A stretch of 64,000 nt of DNA from Paralichthys olivaceus (GCF_024713975.1 NC_091095.1:702501-766500); one strand, 5' to 3'; shown: positions 45,155-58,356, counted from the stretch's first letter. Numbers and translations are program-made. The notes: generated by a model not told the origin, from the letters alone.

Positions 45155-48100
45155 ATGGCGAACAGAACCGTGAAGGATGCGAACAGCATCCACGGGACGA
45201 ACCCCCAGTATCTGGTGGAGAAGATCATCCGAACCCGAATCTACGAGTCCAAATACTGGAAGGAGGAATGTTTCGGTCTCACGGGTCAGTAGCACGTTAG
45301 CACGTTAGCCAGAGAGCTAACATTAGCTCACGTTGATAACCAGAGGTTTCACTCTGAACTCAGTCGCTTTACTTTAGTGAACAACTGATGAACCGTCACC
45401 AGAATAAAGAGCGATGTTCACTGATACTGGAATCAAACACGTGGAGCCTGAGCTCACCGTGACTCAGGGCTCCTCAGTGAGTCACTGTTTCAGCTTCTTC
45501 AGATATTTGATCTGTTCAAGAGAAGAAGGACAAAGTGAGATGTTACAGCTGCTGCGTGTTGGATCACCACTTCAAGTGAACAAATATTCCCTCTAACATT
45601 TGATGAAACTAGAAGAAGCAGCGAACGAGGTTTTATTTTCTACTTCAATAACCCATCGATGACCTTGGTAGATTTTAAAACAAATAAAAATATGTTAAGA
45701 ATGTTATTTCATTTCATTCCTTCATTGTCCTCAACACACATTCCTGCAGAAACTCTTGTTTGGTGCATGTAGATGTGTTTTATTCTTTGTTTTACCAGAT
45801 AAAGACTGAGAGAAGTTACAAAACTTAAAGCTCCACTGAACCCCAGCGTCCACTTATGTTTTTATCCTGGGACAGTTTTTCCACTTTAATATAAAACTGA
45901 AATAAACTCTTTTCTTCACAGCAGCTTTGTATGTCTTCCTCTTTCCTGTGTTAACGTGACAGACTGTTAGTGTAACGTGTGCATGTCGTCATATCCGCAG
46001 CCGAGCTGGTTGTTGACAAAGCCATGGAGCTGAAGTTCGTAGGAGGAGTTTATGGCGGAAACATCAAGCCCACCCCCTTCCTTTGCCTCGCGCTGAAGAT
46101 GCTGCAGATTCAGCCAGAGAAAGACATCATCGTCGAGTTCATTAAAAATGAGGATTTCAAGTGAGTTCCTTCACGTGTGCAGAGCCGAACACTGCTGCGG
46201 CACTGAATTTGTGAGTCAGACACACAAAAGCTGGACGAATGTAACTTCAGTATGAATACATCGACTCCTGTGGTCGACTTGGAGGAAACGTATTTCAGCA
46301 GATGGCTTGATGTCACAAATAAAAGTTGGATGAATTTAGTCGTGCTTGTTGCCACACAAGCTCAGGTGCTTTCCCCAGTTTTTACTTTGGTGCTTCAATT
46401 TGCATTTACGGTTCTAATTGACTCACAAACGAGCTGCTGTTTGTCACAACAACACATTTAAATACAAATAACCAGTGGTTTTCACGATTCTCTGAGACTT
46501 TTATCATATATTCTATTAATCATCCTAAATGAAGTCGGCCTCTTCTGTGTCCTGGATCGTTCTCCTCATGCTGTCCCCTGGTTTTACTAGATATGTCCGT
46601 CTGCTTGGAGCGATGTACATGAGGTTGACGGGCACCGCAGCGGATTGTTACAAATACCTGGAGCCTCTGTACAATGACTACAGAAAGATCAAGAGTCAGA
46701 ACCGAAACGGAGGTGAGTCGTGAACATGAACAGCTGTGAGTCGAGTGACTTCTCCTCTGGCCACATGAACCACAACAAAGTTAGTCAGACACTTTATTGC
46801 GTCTCTGATTTTGTTGTAGGTGTAAGATGAAATAATTGCAGCATCGTTTCATGGTCTTTCTTTCAGAGTTCGAGTTGATGCACGTTGACGAGTTTATCGA
46901 CGAGCTTCTTCACGCAGAGAGAATGTGTGACATCATTTTGCCCCGGCTTCAGGTATGTCTACATCATGTTCATACGCTCAGCTTGTTTCATAGGCCCACA
47001 CCACTAATGTGTGTGTGTGTGTGACAGAGGAGACAAGTCCTCGAGGAGGCCGAGATGTTGGACCCACGCATCAGCGCCCTGGAGGAAGATCTGGATGAAG
47101 TGGAGACCAGTGATGAAGAAGAAGAGGAAGAAGAGAAGGTGATAAGAGTTTATTAAAGCAACACGATGTATCTTTGACTGAGCAACAGCGCCCCCTGCAG
47201 TCACACATAGTGATTCAGTCTGTTGGGCTCCGTTTCCGAGTGAAGTGGTTTTCATGTTCAGAAAGTAGAACAGCGTGTTTGGTTCCGGTGGTTGAGATTT
47301 TAAAACTTGTTTTTCCACCAGCAGCTGGAGAGACTCCAGACGCCTGAACCACACAGACGTAGTTACCGTGACAACGACAGGCCTCGCCGCTCCCCATCAC
47401 CTCGCTACAGACGCAGCCGCTCACCCAGACGGTTTGTCAACTTACTGAGGGTTTAATAATCTACATTTTTCTGCAGAGAAGACGGAAAGAAAATGTCGAC
47501 ATGTAAATGTTTCAGTGAAGTTATAATACGATTGACTATCAATGGACGATTCGGTTCTAAATCTAATCCTTTGTATTTTTATTTTATGTTTCAGGAGGAG
47601 CCGATCTCCAAAGAGGCGGAGGTTTGTTCGGATGAAATCAGTCGTCAAATGTTTTCAACCTTATTTTGTGGCTCAGGCTCTTTCAGTGATTCTGTTGTGT
47701 TTTGTCAGCCCATCGCCCCGGAGAGAGCGCCATCGCAGCAAGAGCCCCCGCCGCCACCGCAGCCGGTCCAGGGACCGACGCCACCGCTCCAAATCCCCAG
47801 GTAAGAACACATGTCTCGCCCCCCCACTGCCAGTCTGTGGTAATAAAACATAAGTGATAAGTTGTTGTTTTTGTTCATCCAGTCGTTCATTGACTTTAAC
47901 ACAGAGGAAACCATCTTGTGTACATGATGATATGTGATCATGGTTATTTTCATGGTTGTGAACCAGGTCACCACAGAAGCCACCGACACCGCAGCCACTC
48001 AAAGTCTCCAGAGAGGTGAGAGGTTTCAAATCATCGGAGGCGTGAGAGTGAATCAAAATCCTCAGGATCTTCTCCAGTGTGATTTATTATTGGTAACAAA

Positions 48101-48203
48101 GTGTGAATCGTTCGTTTCATTATTTGCACTAAACGTGATTTTGTTCGTTTCTCGTCACAGGAGTTCAAAGAAGAGTCACAAGAAGAGTCGAAGAAACGAG
48201 TGA
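45155..48203 (+). CDS. prpf38a: Pre-mRNA-splicing factor 38A
   Basis: Ten coding exons (45155-45284, 46001-46160, 46591-46712, 46867-46952, 47028-47138, 47322-47431, 47595-47621, 47709-47800, 47967-48015, 48161-48203) total 930 nt, 309 residues; human is 312. Residues 1 to about 180 are the PRP38 domain, opening MANRTVKDANSIHGTNPQYL and containing GGVYGGNIKPTPF and YNDYRKIKSQNRNG. A glutamate run (about 195-204) follows, then an Arg/Ser-rich tail with RSRSPKRR and RRHRSRSRDRRHR. Role: a component of the spliceosomal B complex needed for activation of the tri-snRNP. Exon 7 is only 27 nt. Exon 6 begins at a NAGNAG acceptor (CACCAGCAG), so one glutamine can be included or skipped. AATAAA at 48400-48405 is the likely poly(A) signal. 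Confidence 0.96.
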
Positions 48204-49795
48204 CCTCCTTTCTACTTTTATATCTTTTTTCTTTTTCCCTCGGAGCCTCGTATGAATGTGACGTTGTTTTTATGGTCGTGTCATTCAGAGTCTGTGTGAA
48301 GCTTTTCAGCCTCATTCTGAAAAATCCAAAAACACAGATAGACTGTGGCTGTGAATGGAAACTTCTGAAAGTACAGGAACATTTTCTGTTGTTTGAGTTA
48401 ATAAAGATCCTGATTCATTCGTCCTGAGTCTGTGGAAGTTTGGATTCCTGAGTACGAGCAGAGGATTTTTATCACGTCTCATATAAATATTCACTTGGAG
48501 GTGAAACCATGACACACATTTGTCCTAGAGCGTGTTATTTTAACGCCTCTTGACTCAGAGAGGAACTGATTAAGAGGTCAAAGGTCACGTTGAGACCATT
48601 TTCTGCTGCTGTTTGTCTGTTATTCTTTTTAAAGATTCAACTTTTACTGTAGTTGATCGCTCAGTCAAATAAATGAGGGAACAATGTTCAACCTCAGCTG
48701 TTGAAAATGATTTTGATCTGTAGAAGGGCTGTGTATGAGCTTTCACCTGCGTTAAAGAAATGTTTCTTCTTCTCTTGTCGCTCTCTCACCTCTCTCACTT
48801 CACACGAACAGAGCTGTGGCTCATTCACACTAATTACACACATCCAGGTTTTCTCTGCTGATTCAGCTCAGGTTCAGTTTCTTCAACTTCAGCAGCTCTG
48901 CGTTCACTCTGGATGTTCTAGTTCCAGAAGGTGAGGAATGATTCTGAATCTTGTGAAACAAAGTGTAAACCAGCACCTTTTGAAATCCAAACCTCTGATT
49001 TAATCTCTGGACACAGTTTTTATATTTTCTCAAAGTTCTCATATTTAATATTGACCGCAGCAGCTTTTAGAAGTTGTGGTTTCATCATAAATTTCTTTCA
49101 CCCTGTGAAACACAAAACACAAACAAGGAGGATTTTTATTGTGTTTAATAGAATTAGTACAGCTGAAATAATTTGTGATTAATATTCAGGTTATACAACA
49201 ACTTAACAATTAACATTAAATGTGATGAATAAAATCACTCAAAACATTAGTTGATAGAAACAGAGTCTGGTCTGTTGCTTGTGGACTTTATAAACCTCTG
49301 TTCTTTAATACAATTACACATTAATGATGCACATGACGACTGCAGCCAGTTTCCACTTAATCTGGTTTTTAAGAATGTTTCAATGTTGTTTTCCACTAAT
49401 AATCATCACAATAAGAATGTATGAACATTCCTTACATACCTGTTGTGATTATCAATAACACCATTACATCTATATGCATCACGATTATTATCGTCAATGT
49501 AACAACCACTCCGAAAACAACTGAACAGGAATATAATACAACCACAGAAATGATACTGAAGACGTTTGAACATGAAATATAAGACACAAATACCATTTAT
49601 CAGTTAGACTTTGGGTTGAAGCCCCTCTCGTCTTCAGAACATTCTGGAGCTGAAGTTAACTCAAACATTTCCTCATGTTGACAAAAGAACTGGAAGTTTG
49701 ATGGAGACCATGGAACGGACTTTAATGTGTGTGGATGAGATTTTGTGGATTTATTTCTGATGCATTTTCAGTCTGACCAGAAACTCGTCAACTCT
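48204..49795. other. prpf38a and IFIT convergent 3' regions
   Basis: No additional coding exon. Holds the prpf38a 3' UTR (AATAAA at 48400-48405) and the 3' region of the IFIT gene. On the minus strand AATAAA occurs at 49749-49755 and 49135-49140. The latter is changed by one base in unit B (near 57736). Confidence 0.5.
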
Positions 49796-51464
49796 TCAGT
49801 TGTCCTTTCTGTATCCAATCTTCTCCAGAATCTTGATGCTGTCATTTCGATAGAAGGACTCGTTTGGTATCTCCACCACCTTCATGTGATACTCGATTGA
49901 CCTCTTACGCTGCCGGCGTATGAAGAACAGATGTTTTGCGTAGTGGTTGAAGAGGAACTGTTGCTCAGGAGGATCCAGATCATCTGCGAGGAGCTGCTGG
50001 AAGATCTCCTCAGATTTGGCCAGGGTGTCCTCTGACTTTGCGTAAATACTTGCGAGGTCCATTTTCTTCTTAAAGCTGGAATCAGGATAAAGAGAAATCA
50101 GCTCCTCATAGACACAGATCCCTTTCTTGATCATGCTCGGATCTGGGCACTTCTCAGACCAGATCTTCCATTTGAGGCTGAGTCCGACACATCTTTTCAG
50201 ATAACGTTCCTCTGGATGTTTCTTTAGAGCATCTTCTGCCAAAGCAAGAGCCTCGTCGGGGGAGGTGTAGTCTCTGTAAAACCTTAGTAATGGTTTGAGT
50301 CCACCGTAACTGCTGGCAGGGTTCATCAGAACCTTTGTGGCTAACTCGCGTGCTCTGCATTTGTCTATTTGTCCTTTCTTAGCGAGCTGGTGGAGGTATA
50401 TGACAGCGAGGTACAGGTTCTCTGGATCCTGTTCGGTGGCTTGTCTCAGCTTCTCCATGATGTCGGCCTCGACCCCCTCGCTGTGTTTGGACATGTTAAC
50501 TAACCCCAACACGTGGCTGGTCTGCCACTCCACCATGTCCGGCTGCATCCTGATGGCTCTCTGGAAGTAATCAGCAGCCAGAAGCTTTTTTTCTCTGCTA
50601 AACTTCATCAGAGTCCAGGCTTTTTCAGCGCAGATCTCCGGATGCAGCTCCTCCTGCGATGGATGCTCAGTCATCAGGCCGTCGACCTTTGACAGACAAG
50701 CCAGACTCTCTGCTTGTTCTCCCTGACGATGGTGCAGCCAGGCCTGGTTCCCGTAGGTCACCACCAGCCAGGGACCCTCGTCTGCTCCTCTCATCTGCCT
50801 GAAGGCCTCCGCGGCTCTGCTGAAGAAACTCCTGGCTTCTTCGATGGACCCCAGCTGGAAGTGGACGTACCCCTGCAGGTTGTAAATGTGACCCAGCCAC
50901 TTGTTCCCCTCATTGGTGCCGATGTCCTGCAGCATGTCCCTGATACGGAAAAGATCGGACCTGCTGGGGTCCAGATCCCAGGTGAAGTGGCACTGCAGCG
51001 CCCCCAGTCTGTCCTCCAGTGTCGTGTCACTCTGAGCAGCACTGATGGAATAATAATAATAAAACCAAACATTAAAACACATCATCAGTGGGTCGATGTA
51101 AAATGTTACGAGTGATGAAATAAAAAAATATGAAAATGCTTTTTCCATTAAATGAAAACATTAAAGACAATAAGTCTCCAGTTCCTGATTTTACTTTAAT
51201 TCTGAATTATCTTAACGAACTGTTCATGTCTTATCTGTTTTTAATGCTGCCTTGTGTGACTTCTGTGTCTGTCTTTGAAAAGTTCTCTGTAAATAATTCT
51301 TATAAATATTAGACCCTGGGCTGATGAATAATACATTTCTAATACCAAATGATCAATGACAGCCAATATAGACATTTAAAGAGGATTCCTGAGACGATGT
51401 TATGGACTTGTAGAGGAAAGACTAGTTCTCACTTCTATCGTTATCTGGCCACAGAACATGTTCA

Positions 51465-51521
<57 letters not shown>

Positions 51522-51573
51522 AGTAAGAAAGGAAACACACACACACACACACACACACGTCAAGTAAGAAAGG

Positions 51574-51613
<40 letters not shown>

Positions 51614-51632
51614 AGTAAGAAAGGAAACACAC

Positions 51633-51668
<36 letters not shown>

Positions 51669-51679
51669 AGTAAGAAAAG

Positions 51680-51715
<36 letters not shown>

Positions 51716-51726
51716 AGTAAGAAAGG

Positions 51727-51762
<36 letters not shown>

Positions 51763-51773
51763 AGTAAGAAAGG

Positions 51774-51817
<44 letters not shown>

Positions 51818-51863
51818 AGTAAGAAAAGAAACACACACACACACACACGTCAAGTAAGAAAGG

Positions 51864-51911
<48 letters not shown>

Positions 51912-51984
51912 AGTAAGAAAGGAAACACACACACACACGTCAAGTAAGAAAGGAAACACACACACACACGTCAAGTAAGATAAG

Positions 51985-52022
<38 letters not shown>

Positions 52023-52033
52023 AGTAAGAAAGG

Positions 52034-52071
<38 letters not shown>

Positions 52072-52150
52072 AGTAAGAAAGGAAACACACACACACACGT
52101 CAAGTAAGATAAGAAACACACACACACACACACACGTCAAGTAAGAAAGG

Positions 52151-52188
<38 letters not shown>

Positions 52189-52692
52189 AGTAAGAAAAGA
52201 AACACACACACACACACACACACGATACAAGGACGAAAGAGCACTCCACATACACTTCAAGTAAAGATTTCTAGTAAAGGAAACTATTCCTATCAACAAC
52301 ATGGTTTATCAAACGGTATGAAAGCTGCAGCTGATGAAACGGACTCTTCCACTGCAAGTCTGCCTCTGTGTGTGTTTCTGTGTGTTGTTCACGATAAATC
52401 TTCTACAACAAACCATCAACTTTATTACAAATAGTTAAAAACTAAAGGAAAACACAAATGCAACCAAATGTATTGAACTTTCAAATCTTTTCTGCACCGT
52501 TTATTCTGTGAAATAAAAGTTTTCATATGTCTGTGAATGTCAGTGCTGCTCAAATGCACATTATTCTAGTTGATAAGGTAAAAACAGAGAGAACGTGACG
52601 ATGATACAAACACTGTCACTGACTTAAAGGATCATTCATGTTATTAAACTAGGACAGAATCCTGATGTGTCAATGAAATGAACTCACGTCAT
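49796..52692 (-). CDS. ifit: Interferon-induced TPR protein (IFIT), copy A
   Basis: Two exons as in all IFIT genes: 52692-52688 encodes ATGAC and the large exon 51041-49796 the rest, together 417 codons, 416 residues. The protein is built of TPR helices; recognisable segments are NLQGYVHFQLG, YGNQAWLHHRQGE, CAEKAWTLMKFS, YFQRAIRMQPD and AEDALKKHPEERYLKR. Family knowledge: IFITs are cytosolic, interferon-induced and bind non-self 5' RNA ends to block translation of viral RNA. A C-to-T change makes TGA where copy B has CGA, so copy A lacks the last 16 residues. That small loss may be tolerated. A TATA box and an ISRE precede exon 1. The longer open frame running into the intron up to 51148 is not used. 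Confidence 0.9.
51464..52225. repeat. Composite (AC)n / CGTCAAGTAAGAAAGGAA array, IFIT A intron
   Basis: Sixteen copies of CGTCAAGTAAGAAAGGAA (some AAAAGAA or ATAAGAA) separated by AC runs of variable length. It fills about half of the IFIT A intron. Two further copies lie upstream of the promoter near 52835 and 52885. Confidence 0.96.
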
Positions 52693-52752
52693 CTTCAGAT
52701 GTGTCCTCTGACTCCTGCAGCTGTGTGAACATCAGGCTGTGGATGAAGCAGC

Positions 52753-52786
52753 TTTATACTGAGCTCAGAGGGAAGCTTTCAGTTTC
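52753..52786 (-). promoter_or_regulatory. ifit: TATA box and ISRE of IFIT copy A
   Basis: TTTATA at 52753-52758 reads TATAAA on the minus strand. TTTCAGTTTC at 52777-52786 reads GAAACTGAAA, the ISRE core GAAANNGAAA bound by ISGF3 and IRFs. Both lie about 60-95 bases upstream of the IFIT start codon. Confidence 0.8.
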
Positions 52787-52800
52787 ATGTTCAGAGAAAC

Positions 52801-53257
52801 GGACACACACACACACACAAACAAACACACACACGTCAAGTAAGAAAGGAAACACACACACGCACACACACACACACACACACACGTCAAGTAAGAAAGG
52901 AAACACACACCCACACACTCACACACCCACACACACACACTCACACACCCACACACACACACTCACACTCACACACACACTCACACTCACACACACACAC
53001 ACACTCACACACTCACACACACAAACACACACACACACTCACACACTCACTCACCCACACACACTCACACTCACACACACACACACTCACACACCCACCC
53101 ACACACACACACACTCACACACCCACACACACTCACACTCACACACACACACACACTCACTCACACACCCACCCACACACACACACACTCACACACCCAC
53201 CCACACACACACACACTCACACACTCACACCCACCCACACACACACACACTCACACA

Positions 53258-53310
<53 letters not shown>

Positions 53311-53330
53311 ACACCCACTCACACAAATTA
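52801..53330. repeat. CACTCACACAC-rich satellite upstream of IFIT A
   Basis: About 530 bases of AC repeat with frequent ACTCAC and ACCCAC interruptions, between the IFIT promoter and the LINE. Confidence 0.95.
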
Positions 53331-53332
53331 CC

Positions 53333-56300
53333 CTGAGTGGCTCCGAGGATGGCTGCCGTGTCCCGAGCTCCTCACCAACTCCTCATTTCTAGTGTCGTCA
53401 TGTACTTTTTCTGTTTATTTTAATGTTTTGCAGCATGACACCGCCCGATCATTCAGTCTGATAGAGAACTACTTCTTCTCATCAGGTCGCTGGCAAACAG
53501 CAAAAAACCACCGCGACCAGCAAACATCAACAATGGCTCGTACCCGTGGTTACCTGTCGGCGCTTCACCTGCAGGACACAAAGACGGGGAGGATCCCGGG
53601 CCGGGGTCCTGGTCCGGCTGAGGAAACGCGCAAACCGGCCTCCTCTACCGAGCTTACTTCTGGCTAATGTCCAATCCCTGGATAATAAGCTGGATGAACT
53701 CCGGAGCAGGATGGCGTTTCCACGGGACATGAAGAGACTTGGCTTGACCCCTCGATCCAGGACGGCGCCATTGTCCCGCACGGATTCTCCATTCATCGCC
53801 AGGACCGGACATTAAACTCAGGGAAGAGTAAGGGAGGGGGTGTCTGCTTTAAGATCGACAACAACTGGTGCTCAGATGTGGAGATCATCTCTTCGGACTG
53901 CTCTCCCAGCTTAGAGCACACCATGATCAGATGTTGGCCCTTTTACCTGCAGAGGGAGTTTACACCTGTGGCTCCACCTGCAGTGTATGTGCCGCCGCAC
54001 TGACAACAACACAGGAGGAGCTGCACGGAGTGATGGACAGGACAGAGACTTCGAGGCCGGAGGCTGCATTTATTGTGGCCGGGGATTTTAACAGCAACAT
54101 GAAGAAAGTCCTGCCGAAACACTATCAGCCCGTCAGCTGCCCCACGCGCGGTGGAAATACACTGGACCACGTTTACTCTCCGACCGGTGACACGGACAGT
54201 CCAGACTGGACCGAGCAGTCTGCTTCAGCTCCGCGGAGCGGTGTGTGTTCGAGGAGGAGGACATCAACACACACACAGATAAATGGTCCGAGCCAAACTC
54301 AAAGCTCGGGCTGTCGCGCACAGCGCCGGTGATTTGGATGAATACAGGAACTCCAGGAATGCGCTCCGGAGAGCTGTTAGCAGTGCTAAAAGACAATACA
54401 AGAACAAAGTCTGACTACAAGGGCTCCAACGCTGGAAACATGTGGTCTGGACTAAAAACTATAATATAAAAGAACAACAAGTGGTGCGTCTCTCCCAGAT
54501 GAACTGAACACGTTTTAGAAGAAGAAGATATACTTTCATTGTCACGTTTAACACTTTTACATGCATACATGAAATTGTTCTCCGCATTTAACCCATCCAG
54601 TTGGCACCTGGATGAAACACACATTGACAGATGCCATGTACACACATATACTGGAGCGGTGGGCTGCTGTTGCCAGTTCCCAGGGAACCGCCAACCTTCC
54701 GGTTATTGGATGCTGCTCTACCGCTGAGCCACAGCTGCACGCTTTGAGAGACCCCCGGCTGTGGAGGTACAGAAGGCTCAGGGCCCCTGCCCCCTGGTTC
54801 TACCCAGTGCAGATGTGTGCAGATCCCTAAAAAAGATCAACACACATTAGGGCTCCTGGGCCTGACGGCATCCCTGGCCGTGCTCTCAAGGTGTGTGCAG
54901 TTCAGCTGGCAGAGGTGTTCACAGACATCTTCAACAAGTCACTGCTCCGGTCTAGAGTCCCCACTCGTCTCAAAGAGTCCACCATCATTCCAGTCCCTAA
55001 AAAGACAAAGACCATCTGCCTCAACGACTACCGCCCAGCTGCACTCACCCCCATCATCATGAAGTGCTTTGAGCGGTTAGTCAAACAGTTCATCACCTCC
55101 TCCCTCCCCGACTCACTGGACCCCCTGCAGTTTGCTTACAGGGAGAACAGGTCCACAGCCGACGCCCTCCCCCTCACCCTCCACACTGCCCTCTCCCACC
55201 TGGACCAGAGGAACACGTATGTGAGGATGCTGTTCATTGACTACAGTTCAGCATTCAACACTATTGAGCCCTCCAAGCTCGTCATCAAGCTCAGGGACCT
55301 CGGGCTCAACAGCGCCCTCTGTGACTGGATCCTGAACTTCGTGACGGGCAGACGCCAGGCAGTGCGGATGGGGAACATCACATCCTCCAGCCGGACCCTC
55401 AACACCGGAGCCCCCCAGGGTTGGTGCTCAGCCCTCTCCTCCCTGTTCACGCACGTGGCCACATACAGCTCCAACACCATCATCAAGTTTGCTGACGACA
55501 CCACCGCCATCGGCCTGATCACAGACGGCGACGAGACGCCTACGGAGAGGAGGTCAGAGCCCTGACAGCTTGGTGCCAGGACAACAACCTCCATCTCAAC
55601 ATCAGCAAAACCAAGGAGCTGATTGTGGATTACAGGAAGAAGCAGAGAGACGGACATCGATGGGACTCCGGTGGAGAGAGTCAGCAGCTTCAGGTTCCTC
55701 GGGGTTCACATCACTGAGGACCTGACATGGACTCATCACACCAGAGTCATCACAAAGACAGCTCGTCAGCGGCTCTTCTTCAACATGGACTCCAGGACAC
55801 TCTGCAACTTCTACAGATGCACCATCGAGAGTATCCTGACCGGCTGCATCACGGCCTGGTACGGCAGTTGCACCGCCCTCAAACGTAAGACTCTACAGAG
55901 GGGGGTGAAAACTGCTCAGCACATCACCAGGACGGAGCTACCATCCATGGAGGACCTCTACACCCAGCGTTGTAGGAAGAAGGCTCACAGGATACTGAAA
56001 GACCCCCATCACCCCAGCAACAAACTGTTCTGTCTGCTGCCGTCTGGCAGACGGTACCGCAGCATCCGGACCAGGACCAGACTCAGGGACAGGTTTATCC
56101 CACAGGCTGTAAGACTGCTGAGCTCCTGAGCTCTGTGAAAGTCACTACATCTGTTTATAGCAACATATTCATTTACACTTTATAATATTCATACACACAA
56201 AGAACTATATTTACTTATTTAATCTATCATAATTCTCATTCTGCTACATCCTTCTATTCATCATATTTCTAAGCTACATAAAAATATAATGACTACAATA

Positions 56301-56530
56301 ATTCATATCTGTTCACACCTCCCCATAACTGCTGCTAAATCATGACTGCACATGTTTATATTTCACCTTTTGCACCTTATAATGTTTTATTATAATGTTT
56401 ATCGGCACCTTTTAATGGTTCATTTTATTTTTTGCACTAGTTAATGACATTTGTACTTTCTTGTTTATTTGCACTAGTGTATTGGTATTTTTGTATTTTT
56501 AGTTACTCTTATTTTATTATTTTACACACG
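53333..56530 (+). mobile_element. Degenerate L2-like LINE, unit A
   Basis: A non-LTR retrotransposon in plus orientation. Endonuclease-region fragments (LLANVQSLDNKLDELR, then VAGDFNSNMKK and TLDHVYSPTGDTDS) are followed by reverse-transcriptase pieces. These include [56 protein letters not shown], the catalytic FADD at 55488-55499 and LLPSGRRYRSIR near the end. Frameshifts and stops break it, a 218-bp insertion interrupts it at 54518, and the segment before the sequence at 55782 lacks about 18 bases kept in unit B. Family: CR1/L2 group by motif memory. Not capable of movement. Confidence 0.85.
54518..54735 (+). mobile_element. 218-bp element nested in the LINE, unit A
   Basis: Interrupts the LINE inside a codon stretch that would read FYARFER. 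The inserted block contains AGATATACTTTCATTGTCAC, ATGAAATTGTTCTCCGCATT and ACCGCTGAGCCACAGC, phrases typical of a short fish interspersed repeat. The same insertion is in unit B, so it predates the duplication. Confidence 0.75.
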
Positions 56531-56766
56531 CACGCACACAAACACACACTCACACACACACACACACACTCACTCACGCACACACACACTCACACACACA
56601 ACTTTATGTTTGCTTTTGGATGAAATCAGTCGTGAGTCATCGGAGGCGTGAGAGTGAATCAAAATCCTCAGGATCTTCTCCAGTGTGATTTATTATTGGT
56701 AACAAAGTGTGAATCGTTCGTTTCATTATTTGCACTAAACGTGATTTTGTTCGTTTCTCGTCACAG

Positions 56767-56809
56767 GAGTTCAAAGAAGAGTCACAAGAAGAGTCGAAGA
56801 AACGAGTGA
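56767..56809 (+). pseudogene. Relic of prpf38a exon 10
   Basis: Exact copy of the last coding exon of prpf38a with its acceptor (GTCACAG) and stop codon, but with no upstream exons. It is a by-product of the tandem duplication. The copied AATAAA is at 57006-57011. Confidence 0.92.
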
Positions 56810-58356
56810 CCTCCTTTCTACTTTTATATCTTTTTTCTTTTTCCCTCGGAACCTCGTATGAATGTGACGTTGTTTTTATGGTCGTGTCATTCTGAGTCTG
56901 TGTGAAGCTTTTCAGCCTCATTCTGAAAAATCCAAAAACACAGATAGACTGTGGCTGTGAATGGAAACTTCTGAAAGTACAGGAACATTTTCTGTTGTTT
57001 GAGTTAATAAAGATCCTGATTCATTCGTCCTGAGTCTGTGGAAGTTTGGATTCCTGAGTACGAGCAGAGGATTTTTATCACGTCTCATATAAATATTCAC
57101 TTGGAGGTGAAACCATGACACACATTTGTCCTAGAGCGTGTTATTTTAACGCCTCTTGACTCAGAGAGGAACTGATTAAGAGGTCAAAGGTCACGTTGAG
57201 ACCATTTTCTGCTGCTGTTTGTCTGTTATTCTTTTTAAAGATTCAACTTTTACTGTAGTTGATCGCTCAGTCAAATAAATGAGGGAACAATGTTCAACCT
57301 CAGCTGTTGAAAATGATTTTGATCTGTAGAAGGGCTGTGTATGAGCTTTCACCTGCGTTAAAGAAATGTTTCTTCTTCTCTTGTCGCTCTCTCACCTCTC
57401 TCACTTCACACGAACAGAGCTGTGGCTCATTCACACTAATTACACACATCCAGGTTTTCTCTGCTGATTCAGCTCAGGTTCAGTTTCTTCAACTTCAGCA
57501 GCTCTGCGTTCACTCTGGATGTTCTAGTTCCAGAAAGTGAGGAATGATTCTGAATCTTGTGAAACAAAGTGTAAACCAGCACCTTTTGAAATCCAAACCT
57601 CTGATTTAATCTCTGGACACAGTTTTTATATTTTCTCAAAGTTCTCATATTTAATATTGACAGCAGCAGCTTTTAGAAGTTGTGGTTTCATCATAAATTT
57701 CTTTCACCCTGTGAAACACAAAACACAAACAAGGAGGATTTTGATTGTGTTTAATATAATTAGTACAGCTGAAATAATTTGTGGTTAACATTCAGGTTAT
57801 ACAACAACTTAACAATTAACATTAAATGTGATGAATAAAATCACTCAAAACATTAGTTGATAGAAACAGAGTCTGGTCTGTTGCTTGTGGACTTTATAAA
57901 CCTCTGTTCTTTAATACAATTACACATTAATGATGCACATGACGACTGCAGCCAGTTTCCACTTAATCTGGTTTTTAAGAATGTTTCAATGTTGTTTTCC
58001 ACTAATAATCATCACAATAAGAATGTATGAACATTCCTTACATACCTGTTGTGATTATCAATAACACCATTACATCTATATGCATCACGATTATTATCGT
58101 CAATGTAACAACCACTCCGAAAACAACTGAACAGGAATATAATACAACCACAGAAATGATACTGAAGACGTTTGAACATGAAATATAAGACACAAATACC
58201 ATTTATCAGTTAGACTTTGGGTTGAAGCCCCTCTCGTATTCAGAACATTCTGGAGCTGAAGTTAACTCAAACATTTCCTCATGTTGACAAAAGAACTGGA
58301 AGTTTGATGGAGACCATCCAACGGACTTTAATGTGTGTGGATGAGATTTTGTGGAT

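Larger units (their letters stand above)
48031..56636. repeat. Tandem segmental duplication, unit A
   Basis: From TCATCGGAGG at 48031 the sequence repeats at 56637 with an offset of 8606 bases. It includes prpf38a intron 9 and exon 10, the IFIT gene, satellite DNA and the LINE. Differences are scattered substitutions plus changes in satellite length. The right end is the start of unit B. Confidence 0.95.

Noticed and set aside
50714-51115. 133-codon plus-strand frame over IFIT (and its twin at 59323)
   Set aside because: Antisense shadow of the strongly coding IFIT exon.
51464-52225. Regular repeat-spacer pattern resembling a CRISPR array
   Set aside because: The spacers are plain AC repeats of varying length and this is a vertebrate genome; it is a composite satellite.
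53333-56530. LINE as an active element
   Set aside because: Frameshifts, stops and a nested insertion break both protein regions.
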